This document shows, piece after piece, positions 44,431 to 53,988 of a stretch of DNA of 64,000 nt. The notes under the pieces were generated by a model. It did not search any database, had not been told where the DNA came from, and saw only the letters and a list, made by a program, of their open reading frames with translations. Source of the DNA: Candidatus Nitrosopumilus sp. (GTDB lineage Archaea > Thermoproteota > Nitrososphaeria > Nitrososphaerales > Nitrosopumilaceae); assembly GCA_016125975.1 (NCBI GenBank), contig JAEFCZ010000026.1, forward strand, positions 1-64,000, read 5' to 3'. Position 1 is the stretch's first letter. Every line of letters starts with the position of its first letter. The position numbers and the translations under genes are program-made.

Positions 44431-45042
44431 TTAGATGTTCAATTTTGTTTTAAGTTTTAATAATTTTTCAACAATTTTTGTTTTCTTTTCTAATTCGATC
44501 TGAGAATCTTGAATATCTTTTGTGACTTCATCAATTAAACTTAAAATCTCGATCTCAGGCTTTATTTCTCCAAATTTTATTCTGTCAAATCCATCTGTTT
44601 CAGTTTTATCAATTTCTTCTATTCCCTCAGGTAGAATTTCGTATACTTTGATGATTTTTTCTTCTTGTCTTTGAGGAGACATCAATACTAATTGATTTTG
44701 TCTTAATTTTTCAATTTCAGATAAAATTTTTCCTTCAGATAATCTTAGAATATCAATGATTTGTTCCAAATTACATGATTTTATTTGTAATAGACGTAAA
44801 ATTTTGGCCCAGATTGGAATATTCCCCCAGAGAATTTCTCTTGCAACTGGAGTTATGGAAAATGAACCATCACTGTTTAGTGAAATAAATTTTCTATCTT
44901 TTAATGATCCTAATGAATCTAAAATTTTTCCCACTCCTAACCTTTTCAAATCCGAGTTCTCAAGATTATTTTCATTAAATGTACCATTTTCTTTAACTGC
45001 TAAATGTAAAATTTCTAAATCAATTGTTCCTAGCTTTCTCAT
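44431..45042 (-). CDS. two-winged-helix hypothetical regulator, 203 aa
   Basis: Two winged-helix-like modules (LGTIDLEILHLAVKENG ... and PIWAKILRLLQIKSCNLEQII) and a C-terminal coiled coil (about 165-200). It is convergent with the SNF2 gene. Transcriptional regulator by inference. Confidence 0.55.
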   Translation of the reverse strand: MRKLGTIDLEILHLAVKENGTFNENNLENSDLKRLGVGKILDSLGSLKDRKFISLNSDGSFSITPVAREILWGNIPIWAKILRLLQIKSCNLEQIIDILRLSEGKILSEIEKLRQNQLVLMSPQRQEEKIIKVYEILPEGIEEIDKTETDGFDRIKFGEIKPEIEILSLIDEVTKDIQDSQIELEKKTKIVEKLLKLKTKLNI

Positions 45043-45067
45043 ATTTTTTTCATTCTTTCAACTCTTA

Positions 45068-45640
45068 TCATCTTTTCTCCTTTGAGATTTCTAGTTCTAT
45101 ATCTTCTAGTGAATTTTTCATTTTTTTAAGATTAGAAAAATTTGTCTTAACCCATTTTTGATAACTTTCAATTGAGCCTAATTTGAAATTAAAATCATTA
45201 ACTTGATTTGCTAAAAACCATATTTCTCTATATGAGAAAATTATTTTTCCAATAAGCAATTCATGTTTATTGAGAAATACTAACATAATCTCGTTTAATT
45301 CCTTTTCAAATTCATGTTTTTTTAGAATTATTTCATCAAATTCTTTTTTTAATTCATGAAATCTTTCAAATATTTGATTACTATTATTTCGCATTTTTCT
45401 TATTTTTTCATCATAGTTTTCTAAAAATTTATTTGCCCATAATTTAGCCTCATTTTTATTTGAAAAATCTACATCTTGTGTTTTTTCTATTTCGTCTATT
45501 ACTTCTGAAATAACTTCCAAGTGTAATTTGAAAAATTCTTGCAGTTTACCTGTATTGTTTAATTGATTAGTAGTCCATAAAAAAAATGAAATTACTTTTT
45601 TCTGATTTAGAAAAATTTCTTTAATGACTGGATGAACCAC
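45068..45640 (-). CDS. helical coiled-coil protein, 190 aa
   Basis: Entirely helical, with heptads at about 70-115 (FERFHELKKEFDEIILKK) and 165-190. It lies 25 nt upstream of the winged-helix gene, same strand, so the two are probably cotranscribed and may form a complex. Confidence 0.55.
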   Translation of the reverse strand: MVHPVIKEIFLNQKKVISFFLWTTNQLNNTGKLQEFFKLHLEVISEVIDEIEKTQDVDFSNKNEAKLWANKFLENYDEKIRKMRNNSNQIFERFHELKKEFDEIILKKHEFEKELNEIMLVFLNKHELLIGKIIFSYREIWFLANQVNDFNFKLGSIESYQKWVKTNFSNLKKMKNSLEDIELEISKEKR

Positions 45641-45717
45641 TAATTTATCAAATTTAATTTTAAATAAAAACTTGATTTTTTCTTGAAGAATATATGTGGA
45701 TCATACTGTTAAAAATC

Positions 45718-46341
45718 ATGGTTCGATATGAACTCCCAAGATTACCTTATGATTATGGTGACTTAGAACCTTATATTGATGCCGAAACTATGAAGATTCA
45801 TCATCAAAAACATCATCAATCATATGTTGATGGATTGAATAAGTCTCTTGAAGAAATTGGCGCTGCCTCTCACCCTCAATACATTACATCAATTCTATCT
45901 GATCTAAAATCTATTCCTGAATCTGGACGAAACAAAATCAACTTTTTTGGAGGTGGTTTTGAAAATCACAGATTGTTTTGGGAAACAATGATTCCAAATG
46001 GTGATGGTTTTCCAGGAGGAAAACTAGAAGATGCGATTGATGTTTACTTTGATAACTTTGAAAATTTTAAAAAAATTTTTTCAGATGCTGCAATAGGGAT
46101 TCAAGGAAGTGGTTGGTGTTGGTTAGTTTTCAATTCTACGTATAATAAAATAGAAATTCTTTCTACTGAAAATCAAACAAGTCCTTGGACTTTACAGAAA
46201 ACACCTTTACTTGGATTGGATGTGTGGGAGCATGCTTACTATCTAAAATATCAAAATAAACGACCTGATTATATCAAAGAATGGTGGAATATTGTTAATT
46301 GGGATTATGTTGAAAACCGTTTTTCAGAACTTTCAGTATAA
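45718..46341 (+). CDS. sod: superoxide dismutase (Fe/Mn)
   Basis: About 207 aa. Metal ligands: His in MKIHHQKHHQSYV near 25, His in ENHRLFW near 82, Asp and His in LDVWEHAYYLKY near 172-176. GGGFENHRLFW is atypical for the active-site wall. I prefer the ATG at 45718 over 45694. It detoxifies superoxide, important for aerobic ammonia oxidisers. Confidence 0.9.
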   Translation: MVRYELPRLPYDYGDLEPYIDAETMKIHHQKHHQSYVDGLNKSLEEIGAASHPQYITSILSDLKSIPESGRNKINFFGGGFENHRLFWETMIPNGDGFPGGKLEDAIDVYFDNFENFKKIFSDAAIGIQGSGWCWLVFNSTYNKIEILSTENQTSPWTLQKTPLLGLDVWEHAYYLKYQNKRPDYIKEWWNIVNWDYVENRFSELSV

Positions 46342-46391
46342 ATGTTTGATTTGGACAAATTCTTTTAAACAAAAATTGAATTTTTCACTTA

Positions 46392-47669
46392 ATGAACAAG
46401 AGTCTAAGATACATTGCATTACTTGCAATTCTCCCCTTGTTTACTATGGGAATAACTACTGGTTCATTCACAGATGCTGAGGCTGCTAAAGGCCAAGGTG
46501 TTGGTTCTTCAAAATATGGTTCAAGCACTAATGTCTGTGGATTACAACTGTGTTCTGAAATTCCAGGTGGTAAAGCCGCATGGATTGCAAAACAAGGTCA
46601 AGTTTCCCCTGTAGCACCAGTTATTGAAGAAAAGGATGATGATCATGATGTAGAAACTAAAGCACATGATGATACTGAAGAAAAGATAACTGAAAATGAC
46701 TTGGGGTCTGTACTTAGATTATCAAGGGCAAATGTCCCTGCAATTATTCCAATGCATCAAGGTCACTATGATGGTGGTGATGTTTACTATATCATCACTG
46801 ATTCAAGTGATCCAACACATGCAGACTTGATTACAAATAATCAAGATTGGAAAGTAGAGCTTGCACCATTACTAAAGAATGCTCCTGATGCAGCACTTTC
46901 AAAAACCTACATGTTTACAAATGGAATCGAAGGTGATGGTATACATGGTTTCCAAGGAGAAGTTTTTACTAGTACTCCTGCACAACCAGATGTATACAGT
47001 GCATTAACTTCACATGTTCATGTAACATGGAATGAAGGTTCTACACCAAGAATTTTAAATTCTGATGCAATGGTAATGGAAGCTGCAGATAATGGAGAAA
47101 TCACGTTAACCTCTGTTGATGTGGTTTTGAATATGCCGCAAATTGTTTGGCCTGATGGTCAAATGATGGTTAAAGAAGACAAAACTTTGACTGATGAAAC
47201 ACCCTATGGCGGTGGGCAAGTTCTTGATATTGATACAGAAGAGATGAATGTGACTTTCATAGCTCATCGTGGATGGGGTCCAGATGGTAGAACTATCTAT
47301 TACATTGTAACAGATGCTACTCCTAGCGGTCCTGCAGGTATGATGGGTGTTGTTAGTGCACCGACATCTGCAAGTTTAATTGCAAACTCAGCAGCAGTTG
47401 ATCTATTTCAATTCAAAAATGGTCTGATTGGTTCTGGTCCATTAGGATTCCAAGCAGGTATTGCTGCAGGAGCTCCTGGTGATGAAAATTATTCTCCTAT
47501 GTGGAGAATTTTCATGACGGGTTGGGCTGACCCAGAAAATGCACAATTGTTAGAAACCATTGGTGATTTGAATGCATATAGAGAAGCTGGTTTGATCGAT
47601 ATTGGTATTGCACGTCCGATGGATAGTGATCATATTGTAAACTGTCCATTCATTGACCCCTTCCAATAA
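46392..47669 (+). CDS. secreted DUF7482-like protein with duplicated domain
   Basis: A 425-aa protein with a signal peptide (residues 1-31, cleavage after TDAEA). Two copies of a ~150-aa domain follow: HQGHYDGGDVYYIITDSSDP near 116 and HRGWGPDGRTIYYIVTDATP near 297, with shared LFQFKNGLIGSG / YMFTNGIEGDG elements. An acidic linker lies near 78-95. It is probably on the cell surface; I recall the DUF7482 label for similar thaumarchaeal proteins. The His-rich motifs may bind metal. Confidence 0.7.
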   Translation: MNKSLRYIALLAILPLFTMGITTGSFTDAEAAKGQGVGSSKYGSSTNVCGLQLCSEIPGGKAAWIAKQGQVSPVAPVIEEKDDDHDVETKAHDDTEEKITENDLGSVLRLSRANVPAIIPMHQGHYDGGDVYYIITDSSDPTHADLITNNQDWKVELAPLLKNAPDAALSKTYMFTNGIEGDGIHGFQGEVFTSTPAQPDVYSALTSHVHVTWNEGSTPRILNSDAMVMEAADNGEITLTSVDVVLNMPQIVWPDGQMMVKEDKTLTDETPYGGGQVLDIDTEEMNVTFIAHRGWGPDGRTIYYIVTDATPSGPAGMMGVVSAPTSASLIANSAAVDLFQFKNGLIGSGPLGFQAGIAAGAPGDENYSPMWRIFMTGWADPENAQLLETIGDLNAYREAGLIDIGIARPMDSDHIVNCPFIDPFQ

Positions 47670-47777
47670 GATCCTCTTTTTTATTTCCTAACATTTGTTT
47701 AATTTAATTAATTTTTTTTTACAAATTTTCAGAGAATCAACTATACTACTTATTTCTAATTATGTGAATGATACTTT

Positions 47778-48152
47778 ATGAGTATAGCCGGAATGTATAT
47801 GCTAAATACTCCTGAATATCAGGAAGAAAAAATCCAACAAGCCCTAGACATGTTGTACATTGATAGAAAAAATGAGTTTAGAGAACTATCCCAAGTCTTG
47901 TTGACTGAAAAAGCTTTCAAAGCAATGCCAAACTGGAAAGAATTTGTTTTGAATTTTAGTTTGGATGTAGAAGAGGCATTTAAGACCTGGTCTGGACAAA
48001 GTTCATTGTTATCTAGTTCTCCACAAAAGGCATTGACTATTCTAAGACAATTAGGACATGATAAAACCTCTATGAACCAACTTGTACATCTACTTAACAT
48101 GTCATACAATATTTCATTGGAATTCAAAGAGATTTACAAACGTCTAAAGTAA
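47778..48152 (+). CDS. helical hypothetical protein, 124 aa
   Basis: An all-helical soluble protein (EYQEEKIQQALDMLYIDRK ... LVHLLNMSYNISLEFKEIY). No motif recognised. It stands between the secreted protein and another small helical gene. Confidence 0.6.
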   Translation: MSIAGMYMLNTPEYQEEKIQQALDMLYIDRKNEFRELSQVLLTEKAFKAMPNWKEFVLNFSLDVEEAFKTWSGQSSLLSSSPQKALTILRQLGHDKTSMNQLVHLLNMSYNISLEFKEIYKRLK

Positions 48153-48208
48153 TCTCTTTGGGACTTTTTTCTTAAAACCTAAATTTGATTAAAACTTCTT
48201 ACTTTTGT

Positions 48209-48460
48209 ATGGATTTCATGTTAGAAGAAGAATTAATTGATTTGATGACATTTTGTTTACAAAATCCTGATTCTATTGAAATTTCTGAAAAACATAAACG
48301 AATTACTGAGATTGGTCATGAACTCTACGCTGATGGTGGTCTTGATGCCCTGGAAAACTTCTTTTTTGTATTAAAAAATAGAATTACTGAAGAAATAGAA
48401 AAAGATCCATCCCCATTGCGTTCGCTATGGAATGGCCTTACTGATGAATGGCAGTATTAA
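48209..48460 (+). CDS. hypothetical protein, about 83 aa
   Basis: Acidic and helical (MLEEELIDLMTFCLQNPDS ... FVLKNRITEEIEKD). The frame is open from 48185; I take the ATG at 48209 because the upstream sequence is AT-rich promoter-like. Unrecognised. Confidence 0.5.
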   Translation: MDFMLEEELIDLMTFCLQNPDSIEISEKHKRITEIGHELYADGGLDALENFFFVLKNRITEEIEKDPSPLRSLWNGLTDEWQY

Positions 48461-48477
48461 ATTTCTGTATTAGAAAT

Positions 48478-48621
48478 CTATCCTCTACCGATTCTAAAAA
48501 TGGCTGTACTACATGTTGGGCAAGTGCCTTTGATTGCAGGTTTACCATTTTTCATTGTGTATGGTTTAGCGCCACCGATTTCTCGTTTGTCTCGGCACTT
48601 TACGCAATATCCTATTGTCAT
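48478..48621 (-). CDS. DUF5679-like small zinc protein, 47 aa
   Basis: ATG at 48621, TAG at 48478-48480. GYCVKCRDKREI and GTCPTCSTAIFRIGRG give two CxxC knuckles; the PYTMKNGKPAIKGTCP pattern is that of the short DUF5679 family. Probably a structural zinc protein linked to nucleic acid. Confidence 0.7.
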   Translation of the reverse strand: MTIGYCVKCRDKREIGGAKPYTMKNGKPAIKGTCPTCSTAIFRIGRG

Positions 48622-48814
48622 ATGTTCACTAGGCTCGAGGTTCTATTAGCAAGAACTTGTTGAATTTTTTTTACTAAGAGGCAAACCTCCGATCTTAATA
48701 ACTATGTTCAGGAAAATATTTTTCGTAATGGATATGATTTTAATTGATTGTAAATTACTTTGTTATTTTATTAAATATCCTTAAAGCGCTGTACTTTGAT
48801 GATTTGATTTTTTC

Positions 48815-49243
48815 TTAACTAACCTTGATTGATATTGTTGTATTTTCCGTTAATGCTTTATGATCTATAGGAAAATCTTCCCAAACATAAATTTCTGCAA
48901 TATATTCACCTGCTTTTTGAGGTGACCAAAACGTAGAGGTATTCCATTTTTGATCTTTATTTAATACTCCTCCTGTCCACGATAATTTTTCAACCACTCC
49001 GTTTTCATTTTTTATTTGTACAAGATAATTGAATTGTTGTGATTTTTCTTGATTGTTTGTAATATCTGCTGCAATCTGTATTTGTTGTTCTACTGTAATT
49101 GAACTATCTAAGGGGGTTCCAAATGCATTTGCCAACATTGGATTAGAAATGGTTACTTTTTCCAAATCAACTATTGCATATACTGCAATTGGGGATACAC
49201 TAAATATGAAAAATAATCCCAATATGCAAATATTTTTTCTCAA
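48815..49243 (-). CDS. secreted hypothetical protein, 142 aa
   Basis: A signal peptide (ILGLFFIFSVSPIAVYA) is followed by a beta-sandwich-like domain (QFNYLVQIKNENGVVEKLSWTG ... AEIYVWEDFP). Probably cell-surface. Family not recognised. Confidence 0.65.
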   Translation of the reverse strand: MRKNICILGLFFIFSVSPIAVYAIVDLEKVTISNPMLANAFGTPLDSSITVEQQIQIAADITNNQEKSQQFNYLVQIKNENGVVEKLSWTGGVLNKDQKWNTSTFWSPQKAGEYIAEIYVWEDFPIDHKALTENTTISIKVS

Positions 49244-49323
49244 TACGCATTTTGCTAAATTATTTTGCTAATAATGGTTTCTAGTATAATTTAGTCAATT
49301 TAAATCAAATTTTTTTATATTTT

Positions 49324-50757
49324 TCAAGTTTTTGAGTTATTACTGTTTTTAACGATTATCTTCCCAGGATTCAATATGTTATTTGGATCAAATATTTTCT
49401 TTAATTCTCTAAAAGATTTGTAATTTACATCTCCATATTGTTTTCTGATAAATTTTGATCGTGCTAATCCGTCCCCATGTTCGGCAGAAATTGTGCCTCC
49501 CAAACTGATAATTTCTTCAAAATATTCAGTTGTGATGTTGTTAATTAGTGGTTTTTGTACCTTCTTTGATGTCAATCTGACATGTAGATTTCCATTTCCT
49601 ATATGTCCATAGATTATTGATTTTGTTTTAAATTTTTTATTGATTTTCTTTAAAATTGAAAATAAATCTGTTAATTTTTTAATTGGAACAGCTGCATCTT
49701 CAATAACATGTGGTAATCTATTTTCTTTTTTAGTGTTTTTTAAACTGTAAAATAATGACGAATCTCTATATCTCCACCATAATTGTATATCTAGTTTTTT
49801 TGTAAATTTGATAAAATTATTTTTTGATATTATTGCTTTTATTTTTTGTTGATTTTGATTTATTTTCTCATCATACTCTACAAATAATAAACACTTTGTA
49901 TTTTTTTGAAATTTGTAATTAATCTGTTGTAATGTTTTCTCATCAACAAATTCTATTGCAGAAGGGTTTGTACTGATTATTTTATTACAGTCTTCAATAG
50001 CGTTTTTTATTGAAAAATATTCTATTACAAAAAGTATTCTTTTTTTTGGCGTATCTTTGACTTTTAATTTAGCTGATGTAATAATTCCTAACGTTCCCTC
50101 TGAACCAATGATTATTTTATGACTATCATTTTCATATTTTATTTTATCAATTCTATACCCTGATGAATTTTTAGAAACCTTTGGAAAGTTTTTTTTATCA
50201 ATTTTTATTTTTTTTATAATTTTGTTTGAATATTTTTTGTCTTTTGGAAGAATTATTTTTTTACCATTACCATCTATTATTGTAACTTCAAGAACGTTGT
50301 CAATCATACTGCCATACTTTAGACTTCTGCTACCACTAGAATTATTTCCAAGCATTCCTCCAATTGCACAAAATGAACCAATAGATGGATTTGGAGGAAA
50401 AAATTTTCTTTCTTTTTCTAATGTTTTATCTAATATTCCTTTAATTACGCCTGTACCTACTACAACATGATTTTTGTTGGTCTTTATTGAATCAAAATTT
50501 TTCATATCTAGAATTATTCCTTTGTTTAATGCACTCCCTACAAGACCCGTTCCTGCCCCTCGTACTGTTACTGTTGTTTTGAATTTTTTTGCAATTTTTA
50601 CTATGTTGATCACATCTTGTTCATTTTTAGGAAAAATTATGATCTTTGGGATTATTTGATATGAACTCGCATCAACTGAATAAAATTTTTTAAATTCTTT
50701 TTCGGAATGTATTTCCCCTTTAACAACTTTCAATAATTCTGTTTTAATTGAATTCAT
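49324..50757 (-). CDS. FAD-linked oxidase, glycolate/D-lactate dehydrogenase type
   Basis: A 477-aa flavoprotein. FAD-binding type 4 domain (TVTVRGAGTGLVGSALNKGI near 57-76 and GGMLGNNSSGSRSLKYG near 133) plus a C-terminal catalytic domain (YGHIGNGNLHVRL, SAEHGDGLARSKF). It oxidises a 2-hydroxy acid such as glycolate or D-lactate. The gene is very AT-rich, with many Lys and Ile codons. A glycolate substrate would fit with the phosphoglycolate phosphatase at 1.9 kb, but they are far apart. Confidence 0.85.
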   Translation of the reverse strand: MNSIKTELLKVVKGEIHSEKEFKKFYSVDASSYQIIPKIIIFPKNEQDVINIVKIAKKFKTTVTVRGAGTGLVGSALNKGIILDMKNFDSIKTNKNHVVVGTGVIKGILDKTLEKERKFFPPNPSIGSFCAIGGMLGNNSSGSRSLKYGSMIDNVLEVTIIDGNGKKIILPKDKKYSNKIIKKIKIDKKNFPKVSKNSSGYRIDKIKYENDSHKIIIGSEGTLGIITSAKLKVKDTPKKRILFVIEYFSIKNAIEDCNKIISTNPSAIEFVDEKTLQQINYKFQKNTKCLLFVEYDEKINQNQQKIKAIISKNNFIKFTKKLDIQLWWRYRDSSLFYSLKNTKKENRLPHVIEDAAVPIKKLTDLFSILKKINKKFKTKSIIYGHIGNGNLHVRLTSKKVQKPLINNITTEYFEEIISLGGTISAEHGDGLARSKFIRKQYGDVNYKSFRELKKIFDPNNILNPGKIIVKNSNNSKT

Positions 50758-50766
50758 CAGGTAATT

Positions 50767-52080
50767 CTAAATTCTGATTCGATAATAATCCCATCGTTCA
50801 GGATCAAATTGTGCAACAAATTCGGCCTGTTCTTTTTCAATTCGTGCGTTGATTACATCTCTAAGAGCAAAACTTGTGAGATACTTGAATTTTTTTGAGT
50901 GTGCTTGCATTACAAACATGTGACGCATTTCACTCCCTCCTTTTAATCCCCAATATCCCATTTTGACTGCAATTGGTTCCAAAAATACTGTGTTTCCTAA
51001 TCCATAATTTTCATCTCTAATCTCTTCTCGTAGATTGTATTTTTCAAGTGATCCTCCCTTTGCATATCCTACAATCTCTCCATTTTTATCATTTAATCTC
51101 AATGTGGTGATGATTGTATCTGGATCTTTGATTGATTCTTCAAAATTATCTAAAAATTGTAGTGGCCTTGGCAATTCTAGTAAAATATCATGTAGTGTGT
51201 TTATGAAGTCAGGATCGTTTCTAGTTGACATGCATTCTATTGTTGGAACCAATCTGAGATTTTTGTATGCACAATCTGCTTGTATTGTAATTTCTTGTTG
51301 TCTGATTCTCATAAATGTTAAAACTGTATCAAAAAAGTTCTTTCTCATCTCATTTGAAAGTATTTTGAGAACTGGTTTTATCATCTCTGTCTCCTTGTTT
51401 AACAATTCTTCAAAATATGCAACTGCGCTTCTGACAATCAATGATGGTCTCCATGCAAGTGCATGTGCATTCATTTTTGCCATTTCCATTGCCTTTGAAA
51501 AATCTCCTAATGCATATCCACTAACTCTGTCAACTACTGTAAGATACCACCCAATATTCATAATGTGGTTTTGATATTCTAAGTTGTTTCTTGTGATTTC
51601 TGAATTATGAAAGCATTGTTTAATTTGCTCTTCTGCATTTTTTTTAAGTTCTCCCACCCAAGGATAGGTTGTTCGTAAAATTAGTACTTTGATTATTTCT
51701 AAATCTATTTTTGCAGTTTTAATTAATTGACTAAGTTTTCTATCTGTTGAAATAAATTTTAGAACACTTTCTTCATGTGGTTTATCAACACTTTTTTCAG
51801 GATCAAAGTCATGAAACAGTGCAGCAACATACAGATATTTCATATCTTCTTGTGTTAATTTTATTTTTTCTTGTTTTGAAGCTAGTAATGCAAAATATGT
51901 CACTTCTAATTCATGATTGATGTTATGATAACCATAATAATCTCTGCCAAGTCCTCTACTTTCAAATAAATCAATTGTATAATCTAACATTTCAACAAAA
52001 CAATCATTTTCTAGTTTATTTTCTACAAGTAAATCAAGAATGTTGTTTCTCATGACCTGAGTATTTGCAAATAATTGCAT
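50767..52080 (-). CDS. HD-domain phosphohydrolase with GNAT-like C-terminus
   Basis: A 437-aa protein. An N-terminal HD domain (HNINHELEVTYFALL, then YVAALFHDFDPEKS near 88-101) is followed by a helical stretch. The C-terminal ~150 residues have an acetyltransferase-like pattern (TIITTLRLNDKNGEIVGYAKGG ... MRHMFVMQAHSKKFKYLTS). The two-part architecture is unusual; the second domain is a weaker call. It lies 9 nt upstream of the FAD oxidase. Confidence 0.65.
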   Translation of the reverse strand: MQLFANTQVMRNNILDLLVENKLENDCFVEMLDYTIDLFESRGLGRDYYGYHNINHELEVTYFALLASKQEKIKLTQEDMKYLYVAALFHDFDPEKSVDKPHEESVLKFISTDRKLSQLIKTAKIDLEIIKVLILRTTYPWVGELKKNAEEQIKQCFHNSEITRNNLEYQNHIMNIGWYLTVVDRVSGYALGDFSKAMEMAKMNAHALAWRPSLIVRSAVAYFEELLNKETEMIKPVLKILSNEMRKNFFDTVLTFMRIRQQEITIQADCAYKNLRLVPTIECMSTRNDPDFINTLHDILLELPRPLQFLDNFEESIKDPDTIITTLRLNDKNGEIVGYAKGGSLEKYNLREEIRDENYGLGNTVFLEPIAVKMGYWGLKGGSEMRHMFVMQAHSKKFKYLTSFALRDVINARIEKEQAEFVAQFDPERWDYYRIRI

Positions 52081-52180
52081 TGTTAATCGATCATTTTTCT
52101 TCTTTTTAAAGTTGATCTGAAAAAATTCTCGTATACGTTATTGGAAAGATTCAATAGAATTATTATTTTTTTATTTTTAA

Positions 52181-52585
52181 ATGACTGTAGATGAAAATCT
52201 CTTAAAATCTTTAATTGATTTTATTGAATTAGGCTCATCTCAATTCACACTTCATTTAAAAGACAATTCTTACCCCTTAACTCAGGTACTTGTAACTCAT
52301 TCTTCAATTCCTGTAAACGAACCTACTACACGTGGAGGTGTATATTTTTCAGATAAATTTGCGTATAAAATGAAGGGAGTTGTTACAGATCTTTCTATAA
52401 TTCCATTACTTACAAAGAAAATGCTTGGACCAAATACTGAATTTGGTGAGTTAAAAATAACGACTTCCATAGATGATAAAGAACAGACAAAAAATGTGGA
52501 AATATCTACAAATCTAACAAACAGTGTACAAACTCCTGATTCTATAGAACTTAGTATGATTATAGTAAAATTAGAATCTGTTTAA
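52181..52585 (+). CDS. hypothetical protein, 134 aa
   Basis: A beta-rich soluble protein (QFTLHLKDNSYPLTQVLVTH ... ELSMIIVKLESV). It overlaps the end of the convergent J-domain gene by 4 bp. Unrecognised. Confidence 0.6.
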   Translation: MTVDENLLKSLIDFIELGSSQFTLHLKDNSYPLTQVLVTHSSIPVNEPTTRGGVYFSDKFAYKMKGVVTDLSIIPLLTKKMLGPNTEFGELKITTSIDDKEQTKNVEISTNLTNSVQTPDSIELSMIIVKLESV

Positions 52586-53130
52586 TCTACAAAATACTTG
52601 TCATATCTTTCTCTATTATCTTCATCGGAAAGAACTTCATATGCTTTGTTTAATTTTGACATTTCTTCTTCTGAATCCTCTTTTGTTCTATCTGGATGTG
52701 TTTTTTTTGCAAGTTCTCTAAAACTCTTCTTTATTTCTTCTTGAGTTGCATCTCTTGAAATTCCTAACATCTCATAATAATTTGGCAGTTCGTCGTTTCT
52801 TACAGCATCTCTAAATTCTTTATCTTTAACTGTGTTTTTTCTCTTTCCAATCTCTTCATAATCATCTCCCCAATCTGATTGATATTTTTCGTTTGTTTTA
52901 TCTTTCTTTGATTCTAATTCTTCTTTATCATATGATGTTTTTTTCCTAAGAATAATGTCTCTTGCTAAAAATAAAAATAATCCAATTACTGCAATTGTAA
53001 ATCCTCCAAATAGAATAATTTTTTCTTCATCAGAAACTTCAAGATTCATATCCAGATTCTCATTTTGCCCATAAGATAATTGAACTAAAAGTAAAACTAT
53101 CGAAATTAAAAATATACTTGCAATTCTCAA
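52582..53130 (-). CDS. membrane-anchored J-domain protein
   Basis: A 182-aa protein with a signal-like first segment (ASIFLISIVLLLVQLSYG), a transmembrane span near 43-60, a charged linker and a C-terminal J-domain (YYEMLGISRDATQEEIKKSF ... THPDR). The HPD motif is intact. It would recruit a Hsp70 (DnaK) to the membrane. The J-domain is C-terminal, unlike DnaJ itself. Confidence 0.85.
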   Translation of the reverse strand: MRIASIFLISIVLLLVQLSYGQNENLDMNLEVSDEEKIILFGGFTIAVIGLFLFLARDIILRKKTSYDKEELESKKDKTNEKYQSDWGDDYEEIGKRKNTVKDKEFRDAVRNDELPNYYEMLGISRDATQEEIKKSFRELAKKTHPDRTKEDSEEEMSKLNKAYEVLSDEDNRERYDKYFVD

Positions 53131-53139
53131 TTTTTTTCA

Positions 53140-53583
53140 CTATGCTAATCTGAAATCTTCTTTTGCTGTATTTAATACTACATGTGTTATTGTGTTTTCT
53201 ACGTTAGGAATTACAGCAAGTTCCTTGACAAATTTACTTAACCCATTTCTTTCCTTGAACTTTGCAATAATTATTGTATCTGTTGAACCTGTAATATCAT
53301 AAACTCCACAAACGTTTTCAAATTTAGATAATTCTTCTTCAATATCTACAACTTTGTCATTTTTTGCAATAATCTCAATTATAGCAGTAAGGGAATATCC
53401 TAATTTTTCGTGATCAATTATCGCAGAATACCCATTAATGATCTTCGCTTTTTCCATTTTTTTGATTCTAGATAGGACAGTAACTGTTGACATTCCTAGT
53501 TTTAATGCTAATTGTCTTGCAGATAATCGTGCATCTACCATTAAATTTTTGAGAATCTTTTCATCGGTTTCATCCAAATTCAC
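53140..53583 (-). CDS. Lrp/AsnC-family transcription regulator
   Basis: A 147-aa protein: an N-terminal helix-turn-helix (DEKILKNLMVDARLSARQLA ... STVTVLSRIKKMEKAKII) and a C-terminal RAM domain (AIIEIIAKNDKVVDIEEEL). It regulates amino-acid or energy genes in archaea. The stand-alone RAM protein at 31.6 kb is a possible partner. Confidence 0.88.
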   Translation of the reverse strand: MNLDETDEKILKNLMVDARLSARQLALKLGMSTVTVLSRIKKMEKAKIINGYSAIIDHEKLGYSLTAIIEIIAKNDKVVDIEEELSKFENVCGVYDITGSTDTIIIAKFKERNGLSKFVKELAVIPNVENTITHVVLNTAKEDFRLA

Positions 53584-53706
53584 ATTATCTATGATGAAAA
53601 AATTTATTTAAATTTTCACTAAATAACTGAAAATTTGTTTAGTTGATTAGGCATGTGATTTTTCTTAATTTTTCAAATTTAAAACAAATACAAAATCATA
53701 CTTTCT

Positions 53707-53934
53707 ATGGATAAAATTCAAGAATTAGTTTCAAAAGGAAAATCTTTCTTAGACGATGGAAATTTTGATGATGCTCTTGGGTTTTTTGAGCAGGCTCTAC
53801 TTTTGAATCAAAATGATCCTGATTTGTGGAATTTCAAAGGAATCACACTTCGAAGTCTTGGAAGATATGAAGAGGCAATGGATTGTTTTAACAAATCATT
53901 AAAAATTGATCCTCGTGATAGAAATTCTTCTTGA
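53707..53934 (+). CDS. TPR-repeat protein, 75 aa
   Basis: Two tetratricopeptide repeats (GKSFLDDGNFDDALGFFEQA and GRYEEAMDCFNKSLKIDPRD) and a short end. It is the first of two adjacent TPR genes, both likely binding other proteins. Confidence 0.75.
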   Translation: MDKIQELVSKGKSFLDDGNFDDALGFFEQALLLNQNDPDLWNFKGITLRSLGRYEEAMDCFNKSLKIDPRDRNSS

Positions 53935-53988
53935 TCTGGTGTTGACAAATAGTGAATCTATATTATTAACAAAATATTATCTGATATA

